A stretch of 64,000 bases of DNA from Prochlorococcus sp. AG-347-I19 (GTDB taxonomy: Bacteria; Cyanobacteriota; Cyanobacteriia; PCC-6307; Cyanobiaceae): contig QCBO01000003.1 in the NCBI GenBank assembly GCA_003279105.1, positions 1 to 64,000 on the forward strand, in the 5' to 3' direction. Under the pieces are notes generated by a model that was given only the letters and a program-made list of their open reading frames with translations, had not been told where the DNA came from and searched no databases. A program made the position numbers and the translations under genes. Position 1 is the first letter of the stretch, and each line of letters opens with the position of its first letter. This document shows, piece by piece, positions 48,552 through 57,891 of the stretch.

Positions 48552-49013
48552 TTGGTTAACAGTCAATCAAATCATTATTTTAATTTCGAGGATGATTTTA
48601 TTAAAGACTTAAGATGCATTCCTTTATGTGTAAGAAGGAAACTTGATTTAATTGGAATAAAATTAAAACTTACTCATTGGCAAGATTTTAATTTAATTGA
48701 AAAAAATAAGATAGTAGATTGGCCAGATTCAAAATACGATCTCATTGATTTAAAAACTTTTTTAAAAGAAATTACATCTAATTCAAAATATGGAGAAGCA
48801 AAAGAAATAGAAATTTCAATTAATCAACCTTGGCAAAATAAAAATAAAGTTCCTGACCAAGTTTTAAAATCGGCACTAGCAAGAGGAATTAATATTTCAG
48901 TTGAAAAATGGAGAAATTTAAACGAATTAGATAGATTTGCTTTTTGCAAGTTAGTTAGACCAAGTCATGAACACAACAATTTGGATAGAGCATTTGATGA
49001 GATTCTGAAATAA
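48552..49013 (+). CDS. narM: Nitrate reductase associated protein (NarM-like)
   Basis: FNFEDDFIKDLRCIPLCVRRKLDLIGIKLKL; adjacent to narB; TTG start. Confidence 0.82.
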   Translation: MVNSQSNHYFNFEDDFIKDLRCIPLCVRRKLDLIGIKLKLTHWQDFNLIEKNKIVDWPDSKYDLIDLKTFLKEITSNSKYGEAKEIEISINQPWQNKNKVPDQVLKSALARGINISVEKWRNLNELDRFAFCKLVRPSHEHNNLDRAFDEILK

Positions 49014-49022
49014 GATTATTGC

Positions 49023-51134
49023 CTAGTTTGGAACAATTATTACTGAGCATGCTTTTAATTCCGGTTGTTTTGATATCGGGCATGACTTTTCATGCATCAA
49101 AGAGTTTACTTCACACATATTTTTTTGACTAAAACCCCAATGCATTGGTAAAAAAACTGTACCTGCTTTAATTTTGTCAGTAATCTGAACTTTTGCTTGG
49201 ACTTCCCCCCTTTTGGATTTAATTTTTACTATTTCATCATTTTTGATTTTTAAAGATAAAGCATCTTTAGAATTAATTTCCAATAACGGTTCTGGATTCT
49301 TTTTTGTAAGTTTTTGAACTTTAGAAGTTCTTGTCATTGTATGCCATTGACTTAGATATCTTCCAATTGTCAAAATTAGTGGGTACTCATCTGAAGGGGG
49401 TTCAGCCAACCCTATAGGATCATCGATACAAAAATTTGCTTTGCCAGTCTCAGTTGGGAAATAACCATCTTCATATAATCTTTTTGAAGATGTACTAGGT
49501 ACGCTGCCGTTAGGATAAGGCCATTGTTGAGGACCATGATTTTTTAATAATTGATATGATAACCCGCTCATATCGCATAATCTTTTTGTAGTCGTTTTTA
49601 AAAATTCGTCATAAACTTCCGATGAAGATTCATATTCAAATTGTTTGAAATAACCTATTTTCTGTCCTAATTCAGCAAATATTTGCCAATCTGGTTTTGA
49701 ATTTTTATACGATTCTCTGAAAGATGGGCAAAGAGTTACTCTTCTTTCTGAATTTGTCATAACACCATCTTTTTCGCTCCATTGAGCTGCGGGCAATACT
49801 AGATGAGCATATTTAATTGATTCACTTTGTTCATAAGATTCATTGAGGATAATTAAAGGACATTTTAAAAGTGCTTTTTTTACAAAGTTTAAATTAGGCA
49901 TGCTAACCAAAGGGTTCGTAGCTGCAATCCACCAAATTTTCACAGATCCTTTTTTTATAGCTTCTATTTGTTCAAATGCAGATAGACCCTGTTTTGCAGA
50001 TATCTTTCCCTCAGGGAACCCCCATATTTTTTCAATTTCATTCCTATCTATTTTATTTTTTACAAACCTATATCCTGGAAGAAGGTGCGATAGTCCTCCT
50101 GCTTCTCTCCCACCCATAGCGTTTGGTTGGCCAGTTAAGGAAAAAGGACCAGAACCTTCTTTGCCTATTTGGCCGGTCATTAGATGAAGATTTATTAGCC
50201 CATTTACTGCTGCTGTACCCTCTTGCCTTTGATTCAAACCCATCGACCAAAGACTTAAAACATTTTTGCTTTCTCCCCATAATTTTGCAATATCAATAAT
50301 TGTTTTCTCGGATATATTGCAAATTTCACTTATTTTTTTTAAATCCCATTTTTGTATATGTTTTACAAAATCAAAATAGCTTTCGGTCGACTTATCAATG
50401 AAATTTTGATCAGTTAATTGATTCTTATAAAGATAATTCGCAATCCCAATAAATAAAAATAGATCTGTTCCAGAAGAAATTTGTAAGTAAAAATCTGCTA
50501 TGGATGAGGTTTCAGTTTCTCTTGGATCAATTACTATTACTTTTAAATTATCATTTACGTTTCTTTTACGTTTTTTAATTCGATCAAAAAGAACGGGATG
50601 ACATTCTGCTGTATTTGTCCCTATTAATAAAATTAAAGAGCAATGATCAATATCTTCGTAACAACAAGGTGGGCCATCAGAGCCAAAACTTCTGTTATAT
50701 CCAGCTACTGCTGAGCTCATACATAGTCTTGAATTAGCATCAAAATTATTTGTGCCTATTGCTCCCTTGAGAAGCTTTTGGGCTACGTAATAATCTTCAG
50801 TATGAAATTGACCTGAGCCATACATAGCTATTGAATCAGGTCCATAATTTTTTATAGAACTCAAAATATTCTCTTTCAAAATTTCGTATGATTCATCCCA
50901 GGAAATTTCTTTAAATTCTTCATTTAAATTTTCCCTATAGAGTGGTTCTTTTAATCTCCCGTCTTTTAAAGTCTCACATACTGTTGCTCCTTTTATGCAC
51001 AATTTACCATGAGTTGAAGGACTATCCCTATCTCCACTTACTAACCATTTATCATCAGAAACCGAACTATTAGGCTTCATTTTTAAACCACAGCCAACAC
51101 CGCAATATGGGCATTGACTTTTAGTAAAATTCAT
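49023..51134 (-). CDS. narB: Ferredoxin-dependent assimilatory nitrate reductase
   Basis: CPYCGVGCGLKM [4Fe-4S]; GTNTAECHPVLFDRI; MTGQIGKEGSGPFSLTGQPNAMGGREAG. Confidence 0.95.
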   Translation of the reverse strand: MNFTKSQCPYCGVGCGLKMKPNSSVSDDKWLVSGDRDSPSTHGKLCIKGATVCETLKDGRLKEPLYRENLNEEFKEISWDESYEILKENILSSIKNYGPDSIAMYGSGQFHTEDYYVAQKLLKGAIGTNNFDANSRLCMSSAVAGYNRSFGSDGPPCCYEDIDHCSLILLIGTNTAECHPVLFDRIKKRKRNVNDNLKVIVIDPRETETSSIADFYLQISSGTDLFLFIGIANYLYKNQLTDQNFIDKSTESYFDFVKHIQKWDLKKISEICNISEKTIIDIAKLWGESKNVLSLWSMGLNQRQEGTAAVNGLINLHLMTGQIGKEGSGPFSLTGQPNAMGGREAGGLSHLLPGYRFVKNKIDRNEIEKIWGFPEGKISAKQGLSAFEQIEAIKKGSVKIWWIAATNPLVSMPNLNFVKKALLKCPLIILNESYEQSESIKYAHLVLPAAQWSEKDGVMTNSERRVTLCPSFRESYKNSKPDWQIFAELGQKIGYFKQFEYESSSEVYDEFLKTTTKRLCDMSGLSYQLLKNHGPQQWPYPNGSVPSTSSKRLYEDGYFPTETGKANFCIDDPIGLAEPPSDEYPLILTIGRYLSQWHTMTRTSKVQKLTKKNPEPLLEINSKDALSLKIKNDEIVKIKSKRGEVQAKVQITDKIKAGTVFLPMHWGFSQKNMCEVNSLMHEKSCPISKQPELKACSVIIVPN

Positions 51135-51169
51135 AAAATTTCTTTTATAAATATCTAAAAAGTTATTGG

Positions 51170-52723
51170 TTAAACATAATTTTCAGCTTTTTCGCCTTCA
51201 TAAGCATCCGCGAATGATCCTTGAGGTTCCTTTAAAAAGAAATAACAGAAGAATCCAACTATTAATCCTGCTATACCTAAAACTTGGAAGAAGGCACTAT
51301 TTGAAGCAGCAATTATTTCTGGAGAAGGATCTTTACCACCACCCATCCATAAAGGTAAAAGGCTATAAATATTTAGATAAGTTACCGCACCAACATTTCC
51401 ATAAGCCCCAACCAATCCAGCTATTTGTCCTGTTACTCTTTTTTTAACTAAGGGAACTAAAGCAAAAGTTGAACCTTCTCCTGATTGTACAAAAAATGAA
51501 CAAAGCATCGTTAAAAATACAGCCATAAGAATTCCCGCTGATCCTGTAAAAGTTCCAGGTTTTATTAAAGACATCAATAGATATCCAAACCCTAATCCCA
51601 TAGTTAGGAATCCCATTGTATTTTTTCTATTGCCTGTTCTGTCAGATATCAATCCTCCTGCAGGTCTAGCTATTAAATTCACAAATGCATAACATGATGC
51701 AAGAATTCCGGCTACAGCTTTAGGTAAATCAAATGTAAATTCAAAGAAACTAGGAAGCATTGAAACTACTGCCAATTCTGATCCAAAATTTACGATATAA
51801 GTTAATTCCAAGATCGCTACTTGTTTGAATTCATATCTATCTTCTTTAGGGTAAATTTTAGTACCATTTAATAATTCAATATTAGTTCTTATAATTCCCC
51901 AAGTTTGGAAAATAAACCAAGCTAAAACTGCGATTAAGGCTATTGGATAAGTAGATGAAGTAAGGAAACCTACTTTTTGAAGTCTCCAACATAGGACTGA
52001 AAGAATTGCTGCGAATGGGACATTCATTCCAATTAAACCCCAGAAATCTCTTATACTCGTTACTTCTAAACCAGCTGTTTTTGCAGGCCTTTGATAAGGT
52101 TTTCCTGGAGGTGTATCAGTCACACTAAAGAAATAAATAATTCCATAAACGAAAGAAATAATTCCTGTAAGAGCAATAGCTCCCCTCCAATTAAGTACAG
52201 CTCCAGTAGGCAACTCAAACCCTCCTGAAAAAGACAAGAATCCAGCTACGGCAACAAGAGAAAGAGCAGAAAAAGCAGATCCAAAATTTCCCCATCCTCC
52301 ATATATTCCCTCAGCCAAACCAATTTCTTTCGGTGGGAACCACTCAGAGACCATTCTTATTCCGATAACAAAACCTGCTCCTACTATTGATAAAAGCAAT
52401 CTCGCAATAACAAGTTGATTGAAGTCTTGAGCACTAGCAAATAATAAACACGGCACGACAGAAAATATCAAAATTGTTGAGTAAGTTTTTCTTGGGCCGA
52501 ATTTATCCAATAACATTCCAATCAAAACTCTTGCAGGGATAGTCAAAGCGACATTACATATTGCTACTGTTCTAATTTGAGCAACAGATAAACCTAAATC
52601 GGATTTAACAGTAGTTGCAAGAGGTGCAAGGTTAAACCAAACAACAAAAGTAAGGAAAAAGGCAAACCAGGTAAGGTGAAGAGTTCTATACCTGCCATTT
52701 AAAGACCAAACGTCACTTAACAT
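51170..52723 (-). CDS. napA: MFS nitrate/nitrite transporter (NrtP/NapA type)
   Basis: MFS nitrate-porter features: MVSEWFPPKEIGLAEGIYGGWGNFGSA; gene order with narB. Confidence 0.92.
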   Translation of the reverse strand: MLSDVWSLNGRYRTLHLTWFAFFLTFVVWFNLAPLATTVKSDLGLSVAQIRTVAICNVALTIPARVLIGMLLDKFGPRKTYSTILIFSVVPCLLFASAQDFNQLVIARLLLSIVGAGFVIGIRMVSEWFPPKEIGLAEGIYGGWGNFGSAFSALSLVAVAGFLSFSGGFELPTGAVLNWRGAIALTGIISFVYGIIYFFSVTDTPPGKPYQRPAKTAGLEVTSIRDFWGLIGMNVPFAAILSVLCWRLQKVGFLTSSTYPIALIAVLAWFIFQTWGIIRTNIELLNGTKIYPKEDRYEFKQVAILELTYIVNFGSELAVVSMLPSFFEFTFDLPKAVAGILASCYAFVNLIARPAGGLISDRTGNRKNTMGFLTMGLGFGYLLMSLIKPGTFTGSAGILMAVFLTMLCSFFVQSGEGSTFALVPLVKKRVTGQIAGLVGAYGNVGAVTYLNIYSLLPLWMGGGKDPSPEIIAASNSAFFQVLGIAGLIVGFFCYFFLKEPQGSFADAYEGEKAENYV

Positions 52724-52893
52724 GAAAATTTTTCGAGATTAATTTTAAGCAATTTATATTTCGATCAATGCATTTATTTGTATTATTTAATACGAAATCT
52801 AGTTTTTAAGAAATGCAACTTTTTTAAAAGGCTAGAATTAATAGTCAGCACTAATAAAATCAAAATTGGGGAAAATTAGTAATCTGATTATTG

Positions 52894-52907
52894 GTATTAA
52901 CCGATAC
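52894..52907. promoter_or_regulatory. NtcA-type binding site GTAN8TAC
   Basis: GTATTAACCGATAC in the napA/mobA divergent intergenic region. Confidence 0.7.
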
Positions 52908-52940
52908 ATAAAGTACTCGTGGAAAAATATTGCCTAAGTT

Positions 52941-53546
52941 ATGGAAATAAAACTTAAAAAATTTAAAGCATTCATTTTGGCTGGAGGCAAGAGTTCAAGG
53001 ATGGGATCTGATAAAGCATTAATTAAACATCATGAAGGAGGTAATTGGCTGACTCACAAAATAAAAATACTAAATAACCTTAATTTAGAGACTTTTGTAA
53101 TAACAAATTATACTTCTCATTTAAAGGAAGTTGATAAAAGCAATAATGTTGAGTTTATTTCAGATGCCCAACCCTTTGATGGACCATTAACTTGTATAGA
53201 ACAAATTTTTTCATCTTTTAAAAAAACTACTAAAAATATCCTTATTGTCCCAGTCGATATGCCTAATTTGGATACAAAATTAATTTATTCACTTTTTAAA
53301 TCATGGGAAGAAAATCAAAATTTTGCGTTAATATCCCATGATGGAATTTTTGCACAACCATTATTCGGAATTTATCCCATCAATGAAGAAAATCATTTTA
53401 AATTAAAAAAAAAGTTATCCTCTGGGAAGAAAAATTTTCTCGGATGGGTTGATCAAATTCCACATAAATATTTCTATGCAAAAAATGGAGATTTAATTAA
53501 TATAAATTCCAAGAGAGAATTCTTAAATATGAATAATGGGATTTAA
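52941..53546 (+). CDS. mobA: Molybdenum cofactor guanylyltransferase MobA
   Basis: AFILAGGKSSRMGSDKALI; VPVDMPNLD. Confidence 0.92.
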   Translation: MEIKLKKFKAFILAGGKSSRMGSDKALIKHHEGGNWLTHKIKILNNLNLETFVITNYTSHLKEVDKSNNVEFISDAQPFDGPLTCIEQIFSSFKKTTKNILIVPVDMPNLDTKLIYSLFKSWEENQNFALISHDGIFAQPLFGIYPINEENHFKLKKKLSSGKKNFLGWVDQIPHKYFYAKNGDLININSKREFLNMNNGI

Positions 53547-54597
53547 GCAATTGGAGGACAATAGAAAAAGAAAGTTAAAAGTTTTAAGGATATCTCTTAA
53601 ACAAAATTGCAATTTTTCGTGTATTTACTGTAAGCCTGAGAACTATAGTTTGGATGTTTTAAATATTGAACAATTTAAAAAGTTAATTTTAGTCAGTTGC
53701 CGATTAGGGGTAAATTCTTTAAGAATCACTGGAGGAGAACCTTTATTGAGTTCTCAATTAGATGAACTTCTTTATGAAATTAAATCGCAAAGATTAGAAG
53801 AATCAAATCCAGTAGCTAATTTACAGGATATTTCTCTAACCACAAATGGATATTTGCTCTCTAAGAAAAAAGCTAATGAGCTTTTTAAAAATGGTTTAGA
53901 TCGCATAACAGTAAGTTTAGATGCGATTGATCCTGATATTTTTTCAAACATGATTGGAGAGGAAAATAAAATTATTGGCAAAGAAAAATTATTTACTGTC
54001 CTTGAAGGAATAGATCATGCAATTAATGCTGGATTTAATCCAAAGGCGGGGAAATTAAAAATAAATGCAGTTATAAAAAAAGAGATTAATGATAATCAAA
54101 TTTTTGAATTAGTTGATTTTGCAAAAAAAAGGTCTATAGAAATTCGTTTCATTGAGTATATGGACGTAGGGATATCTAATAATTGGCAGCCATCAGATGT
54201 TTTTTTCTCTGAAAGAATTATTAGGCTACTAAAGAAGAAACATCGATTAAAAGACTACGGAAGAAAGGAGGGGCAAACCGCTAATAGATGGTACATGAGT
54301 GATTCAAATAGTTTTGTAAGTACAATCTCTTCAATAAGTAATCCTTTTTGTTCAGACTGTAATAGATTGCGGATAACTAGCGATGGTTATGCTTATACAT
54401 GTCTTTTTTCTAATGAAGGTATAAATCTAAACCCATGGTTGTCTCTACCAATTAATCTCCATGAATTGGAAAATAAAATCAAGAGCATTTGGGAAGCTAG
54501 AGAAGATAACTATAGTGAAGATCGATTTAAAGTATTAGAGAAAACAACTGAAAAAAATCAAAAAATTCATCCATCAATGTCATATCTTGGGGGATAA
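53536..54597 (+). CDS. moaA: GTP 3',8-cyclase MoaA (radical SAM)
   Basis: CNFSCIYCKPE; LRITGGEPLL; NPFCSDCNRLRITSDG. Confidence 0.95.
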   Translation: MGFKQLEDNRKRKLKVLRISLKQNCNFSCIYCKPENYSLDVLNIEQFKKLILVSCRLGVNSLRITGGEPLLSSQLDELLYEIKSQRLEESNPVANLQDISLTTNGYLLSKKKANELFKNGLDRITVSLDAIDPDIFSNMIGEENKIIGKEKLFTVLEGIDHAINAGFNPKAGKLKINAVIKKEINDNQIFELVDFAKKRSIEIRFIEYMDVGISNNWQPSDVFFSERIIRLLKKKHRLKDYGRKEGQTANRWYMSDSNSFVSTISSISNPFCSDCNRLRITSDGYAYTCLFSNEGINLNPWLSLPINLHELENKIKSIWEAREDNYSEDRFKVLEKTTEKNQKIHPSMSYLGG

Positions 54598-54672
54598 AAA
54601 ATTATTTAGTATAAATAACAACATCATATATTCTTAATTCGAGGGAAATTAACCTCAAATTTATATTCTTGG

Positions 54673-54813
54673 ATGCGTTTAGCGATCTTACTTGGTTTTA
54701 TTTTAGGGGTAACTCACGGAACTCTTGTTTCCGAAAGTTATTCTGCAAACAATTATGAAAATAATCAATTATTTTTTACTCAAAAAAATTCAAATATATT
54801 TTCTTCACTTTAA
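54673..54813 (+). CDS. Small secreted-like peptide, 46 aa
   Basis: Own translation: MRLAILLGFILGVTHGTLVSESYSANNYENNQLFFTQKNSNIFSSL. Confidence 0.45.
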   Translation: MRLAILLGFILGVTHGTLVSESYSANNYENNQLFFTQKNSNIFSSL

Positions 54814-54891
54814 AATTTAATTTCTTATTTTTTATAAGTTTTTGTATTGCTATTAACATCTTGTAAACTAAATTATACTTATAGTTAAAAT

Positions 54892-54905
54892 GTAGCGTAG
54901 ACTAC
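54892..54905. promoter_or_regulatory. NtcA-type palindrome GTAN8TAC near predicted TSS
   Basis: tGTAgcgtagacTACa, just downstream of TATAGT (54880-54885). Confidence 0.5.
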
Positions 54906-54910
54906 ATAAA

Positions 54911-54957
54911 CGTTCATCTCGTTTTACGAGCCGCATTAAGATTGAAGCCAAGGAACG
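54911..54957 (+). ncRNA. Candidate glutamine riboswitch (Downstream-peptide motif-like)
   Basis: CGTTC...GAACG outer pairing, CTCGT-TTT-ACGAG inner hairpin, CCGCATTAAGATTGAAGCCAAG conserved-like core. Confidence 0.65.
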
Positions 54958-54973
54958 GGGACTTCAGTCAAAA

Positions 54974-55306
54974 ATGAAATTTAGTCACATAACTATTATG
55001 TCTAATAACGTATCTACCTCAGTAAGTAGTAACAATATTACTGCTGTATTTGCAGGTTTTCTGGGAGCATTTATTGTTGGTTCTCTTGGAGTCCAACTTG
55101 TAAGAACCCAAAAGCCTTCTTTTCAATCTCAACCATTGAAAGTTCAACCAGTTATCGCTCATCAATCAACTTTATGGGCAGCTTTAGGAGAACAAGATAC
55201 TCCTATAGTTAAAAATAAAGTTTCTAATGCAAAAACTACAGGAGTTGTCCCTGTTATAGGTTCTGAAGCAACTCTTTGGGCTCCTCTAGGTTTAGGTAAT
55301 TATTAA
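54974..55306 (+). CDS. Small membrane protein with tandem TLWAxLG motif, downstream of riboswitch candidate
   Basis: ORF; alternative start at 54998 (MSNNVST...). Confidence 0.7.
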   Translation: MKFSHITIMSNNVSTSVSSNNITAVFAGFLGAFIVGSLGVQLVRTQKPSFQSQPLKVQPVIAHQSTLWAALGEQDTPIVKNKVSNAKTTGVVPVIGSEATLWAPLGLGNY

Positions 55307-55321
55307 ATTAGGTCTTTTAAT

Positions 55322-55352
55322 AAAAAAAGGGGGTTTTTAACCCCCTTTTTTT
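55322..55352 (+). terminator. Rho-independent terminator
   Basis: aaaaaaagggggtttttaacccccttttttt. Confidence 0.85.
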
Positions 55353-55602
55353 ATTAATTGCATTAAAGGATGATTGAAAATTTTCAATCCAATAAATGGA
55401 TAACTAATAATTAAATCAGAGTTTGAAAACAATGTAATCGTAGATACCAACAACTTTTTTATTAATTGATTATAAATAAAAAACAAGAGTTAACCGGTTC
55501 AAATTTGTTGACTCTGAGGTTTTAACCGTTGACTCCTTATCTACTTCTAGTTGTGACTCGCTAGTTTCAAGATTCAAAAACGGTATTTATTTACCTTAAA
55601 TT

Positions 55603-55740
55603 ATGGAAAAAAAAATCGCAAAGAAATACGCCGATCTTATAGTCGAGGCTAATAATTCAACTGGCAGAAAAGAAACTTTGTCATTGATTAAACAAGCAAC
55701 AAAATTAAAAACCAAACTTGATCAATACGAAATGATGTAG
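55603..55740 (+). CDS. Small hypothetical protein, 45 aa
   Basis: Own translation: MEKKIAKKYADLIVEANNSTGRKETLSLIKQATKLKTKLDQYEMM. Confidence 0.5.
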   Translation: MEKKIAKKYADLIVEANNSTGRKETLSLIKQATKLKTKLDQYEMM

Positions 55741-55853
55741 TCTCTTAAAATCTACAGGATATTCAAGATGAGGTAGAAACTAGTTCCTTTTTTTTTATCC
55801 TGCTATAAAAAATACTAAGATATTATTTAACTTCTCTGCTTTAATAAAATATC

Positions 55854-56144
55854 GTGGAATTAACTGAGCTAATTAAGGATTACGTTGCTACTGAATTATT
55901 ATCAAGTATTGAAATTGATTTTCTTGAAGGAGAATTATGGGAAACCACACAACATATTGCAGAAATAAATACAGTTATCAAAGCTCCAAAGAATATATGC
56001 AAAAAATTGGGACTAGATGAAAAATCTTGCTGGCAATTATGTTGTGCTGCCGTTCTTGACTCCTCAAGACCATTAAAAAATGGACAAAATAGAGTAGATG
56101 ATTTTAAAAAATTAATTAATCGATATGAAATCAGCTATATATAA
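55854..56144 (+). CDS. Hypothetical protein, same apparent family as 37544..37870
   Basis: LGLDEKSCWQLCCAAVLDSSRPLKNGQNRVDDFKKLI. Confidence 0.6.
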   Translation: MELTELIKDYVATELLSSIEIDFLEGELWETTQHIAEINTVIKAPKNICKKLGLDEKSCWQLCCAAVLDSSRPLKNGQNRVDDFKKLINRYEISYI

Positions 56145-56156
56145 ACTATAGACTAA

Positions 56157-56453
56157 ATGATACGGTTACTTATTGCATCAATTCTTTTTTTTGCTCCACT
56201 AGGAGGTTTTGCTGATGAAAAGCAAAGAGAAATTGAGAATGAAGCTATAAATCTTGTTATTAAAAAATATGGAAAAGGCTTAGAAAATAGATTAAAAGGA
56301 ACGGGAGTAACTCCCAGTTATCGAAGTTGGTATGAAAATGATTGTTTTGTAAGTATTGCAGCAGGTACATACCAAAAAGATACTTGGTCGGCAATGAAGT
56401 GGTTTAGCGTTAATGTCTGTTCTGAATCAGCTGAAATAATGGAAAGTGAATGA
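56157..56453 (+). CDS. Hypothetical secreted protein, 98 aa
   Basis: ORF with signal peptide. Confidence 0.6.
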   Translation: MIRLLIASILFFAPLGGFADEKQREIENEAINLVIKKYGKGLENRLKGTGVTPSYRSWYENDCFVSIAAGTYQKDTWSAMKWFSVNVCSESAEIMESE

Positions 56454-57187
56454 AGGAAATAAAACGCCTATTAGTTTTGCAGCATTTAGAAATAGAGGGG
56501 CCTGGTCTTTTTGGACAATTTGCTAAAGAAAGAGATTTAAAAATAGAAATTATTCGTTTAGATAATAAAAATGCTCTACCGCAAACAAAAAAAGGTGACT
56601 TAATTTTAATTATGGGTGGACCAATGGGTGTTAAGGATATTGGAAGCTTAAAATATCCATGGCTTAAGTTAGAAAGAGATTTTATAAAAAAAGAATTAGA
56701 AAATGAGAGACCTATAGTCGGTGTTTGCTTAGGTGCTCAGTTGCTTGCGAGTGCTGCTGGGGGAGATGTAGAAATTCTTAAATATGGATCACCTCCAAAA
56801 GCATTACCAGAAATTGGATGGTCTCAAATTTTTATAGACAAATCGAATAAAGACTTTAAAGCACTATTTGAAGACCCTTTTCATGTACTACATTGGCATG
56901 GAGATAGGATTTTATTACCTAATAAAGCAGTACTCATTGCTAGTAGTGCACGTTGTAAGGAACAGTTTTTTAGGATTGGTAATTTTGCTTACGGATTACA
57001 ATTTCATATAGAGACAACTGGGGGAATGATAAATAACTGGATTAAAGAAGATAAAGAGTTTGTCCTTAAAGGATTAGGCTTAAATGGTCAGGAAATTTTA
57101 AAAGAAGAGAACAAAAAATATATTGATAAAACTTTTTCAAAAAGAAAGCTTCTAATAAGTAAATTATTTGAATTATTAGATAATTAA
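56450..57187 (+). CDS. Class I glutamine amidotransferase (GuaA-type GATase-like)
   Basis: VGVCLGAQLLASAAGG nucleophile elbow; LQFHIET. Confidence 0.88.
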   Translation: MKEIKRLLVLQHLEIEGPGLFGQFAKERDLKIEIIRLDNKNALPQTKKGDLILIMGGPMGVKDIGSLKYPWLKLERDFIKKELENERPIVGVCLGAQLLASAAGGDVEILKYGSPPKALPEIGWSQIFIDKSNKDFKALFEDPFHVLHWHGDRILLPNKAVLIASSARCKEQFFRIGNFAYGLQFHIETTGGMINNWIKEDKEFVLKGLGLNGQEILKEENKKYIDKTFSKRKLLISKLFELLDN

Positions 57188-57210
57188 AAAGGGCATAATC
57201 CAGTAAAAAA

Positions 57211-57226
57211 GGGCTTGATGAAGCCC
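57211..57226 (-). terminator. Terminator for minus-strand hli
   Basis: gggctt-catc-aagccc then T6 on the minus strand. Confidence 0.7.
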
Positions 57227-57251
57227 TGAAAAAATTTAAAAAGGATTTTTA

Positions 57252-57380
57252 TTAGAAAATACCTGGAAGAATTTGACCAGTAAAATAGTAGGCTCCTACA
57301 AGAGCAAACATTCCAAGCATTGCTGCTTTACCATTAAGCTTTTCAGCTTTTTCGGTCATGATTTTTTTTGCGAATTCCAT
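57252..57380 (-). CDS. hli: High-light-inducible protein
   Basis: Own translation: MEFAKKIMTEKAEKLNGKAAMLGMFALVGAYYFTGQILPGIF. Confidence 0.92.
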   Translation of the reverse strand: MEFAKKIMTEKAEKLNGKAAMLGMFALVGAYYFTGQILPGIF

Positions 57381-57684
57381 AATAAAGTGAAATAAATTAT
57401 ATATAAAAACTAATTATTCAAATTTCAGAATGATGTAGTTTTTTCTACCAAATTGATATCTTTCTGAAGATTTAAAAATAAATACTTAAACAACAAATTG
57501 AAATCTCAATAGTTTTCGAGCCAATCTGTAAAGCGTAGCAAGCCTAAAAAACAGCTATTTAAAAGCTTATGTTACGTATATGTAACAATTATGTAGTAAA
57601 TATCTTGAAAATAACTTAATTTTGGCTTAATGCTTTACATTTATTAATAGTAGTGTTACATTTATTAACAATTACACAACTTCA

Positions 57685-57891
57685 ATGGCAAATTCAAACG
57701 TTACTACTGAATCAGGTGGCAGACAGAATATGTTTCCTACTGAGACACGTCCTTATATAGATGAGTCCGTTTCATACGACAGCTACCCACAAAATGCAGA
57801 AAAAGTTAATGGCCGTTGGGCAATGATTGGCCTTGTTGCTTTAGTAGGTGCTTACGTCTCAACTGGACAAATTATTCCTGGCATTTTTTAA
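57685..57891 (+). CDS. hli: High-light-inducible protein
   Basis: AEKVNGRWAMIGLVALVGAYVSTGQIIPGIF. Confidence 0.95.
   Translation: MANSNVTTESGGRQNMFPTETRPYIDESVSYDSYPQNAEKVNGRWAMIGLVALVGAYVSTGQIIPGIF

Noticed and set aside
51166-51447. 93-aa plus ORF
   Set aside because: Antisense to the nitrate transporter gene.
57816-57890. Upstream extension of the 111-aa hli ORF
   Set aside because: Overlaps the preceding hli in another frame; start at 57891 (MSPLSG) is better.
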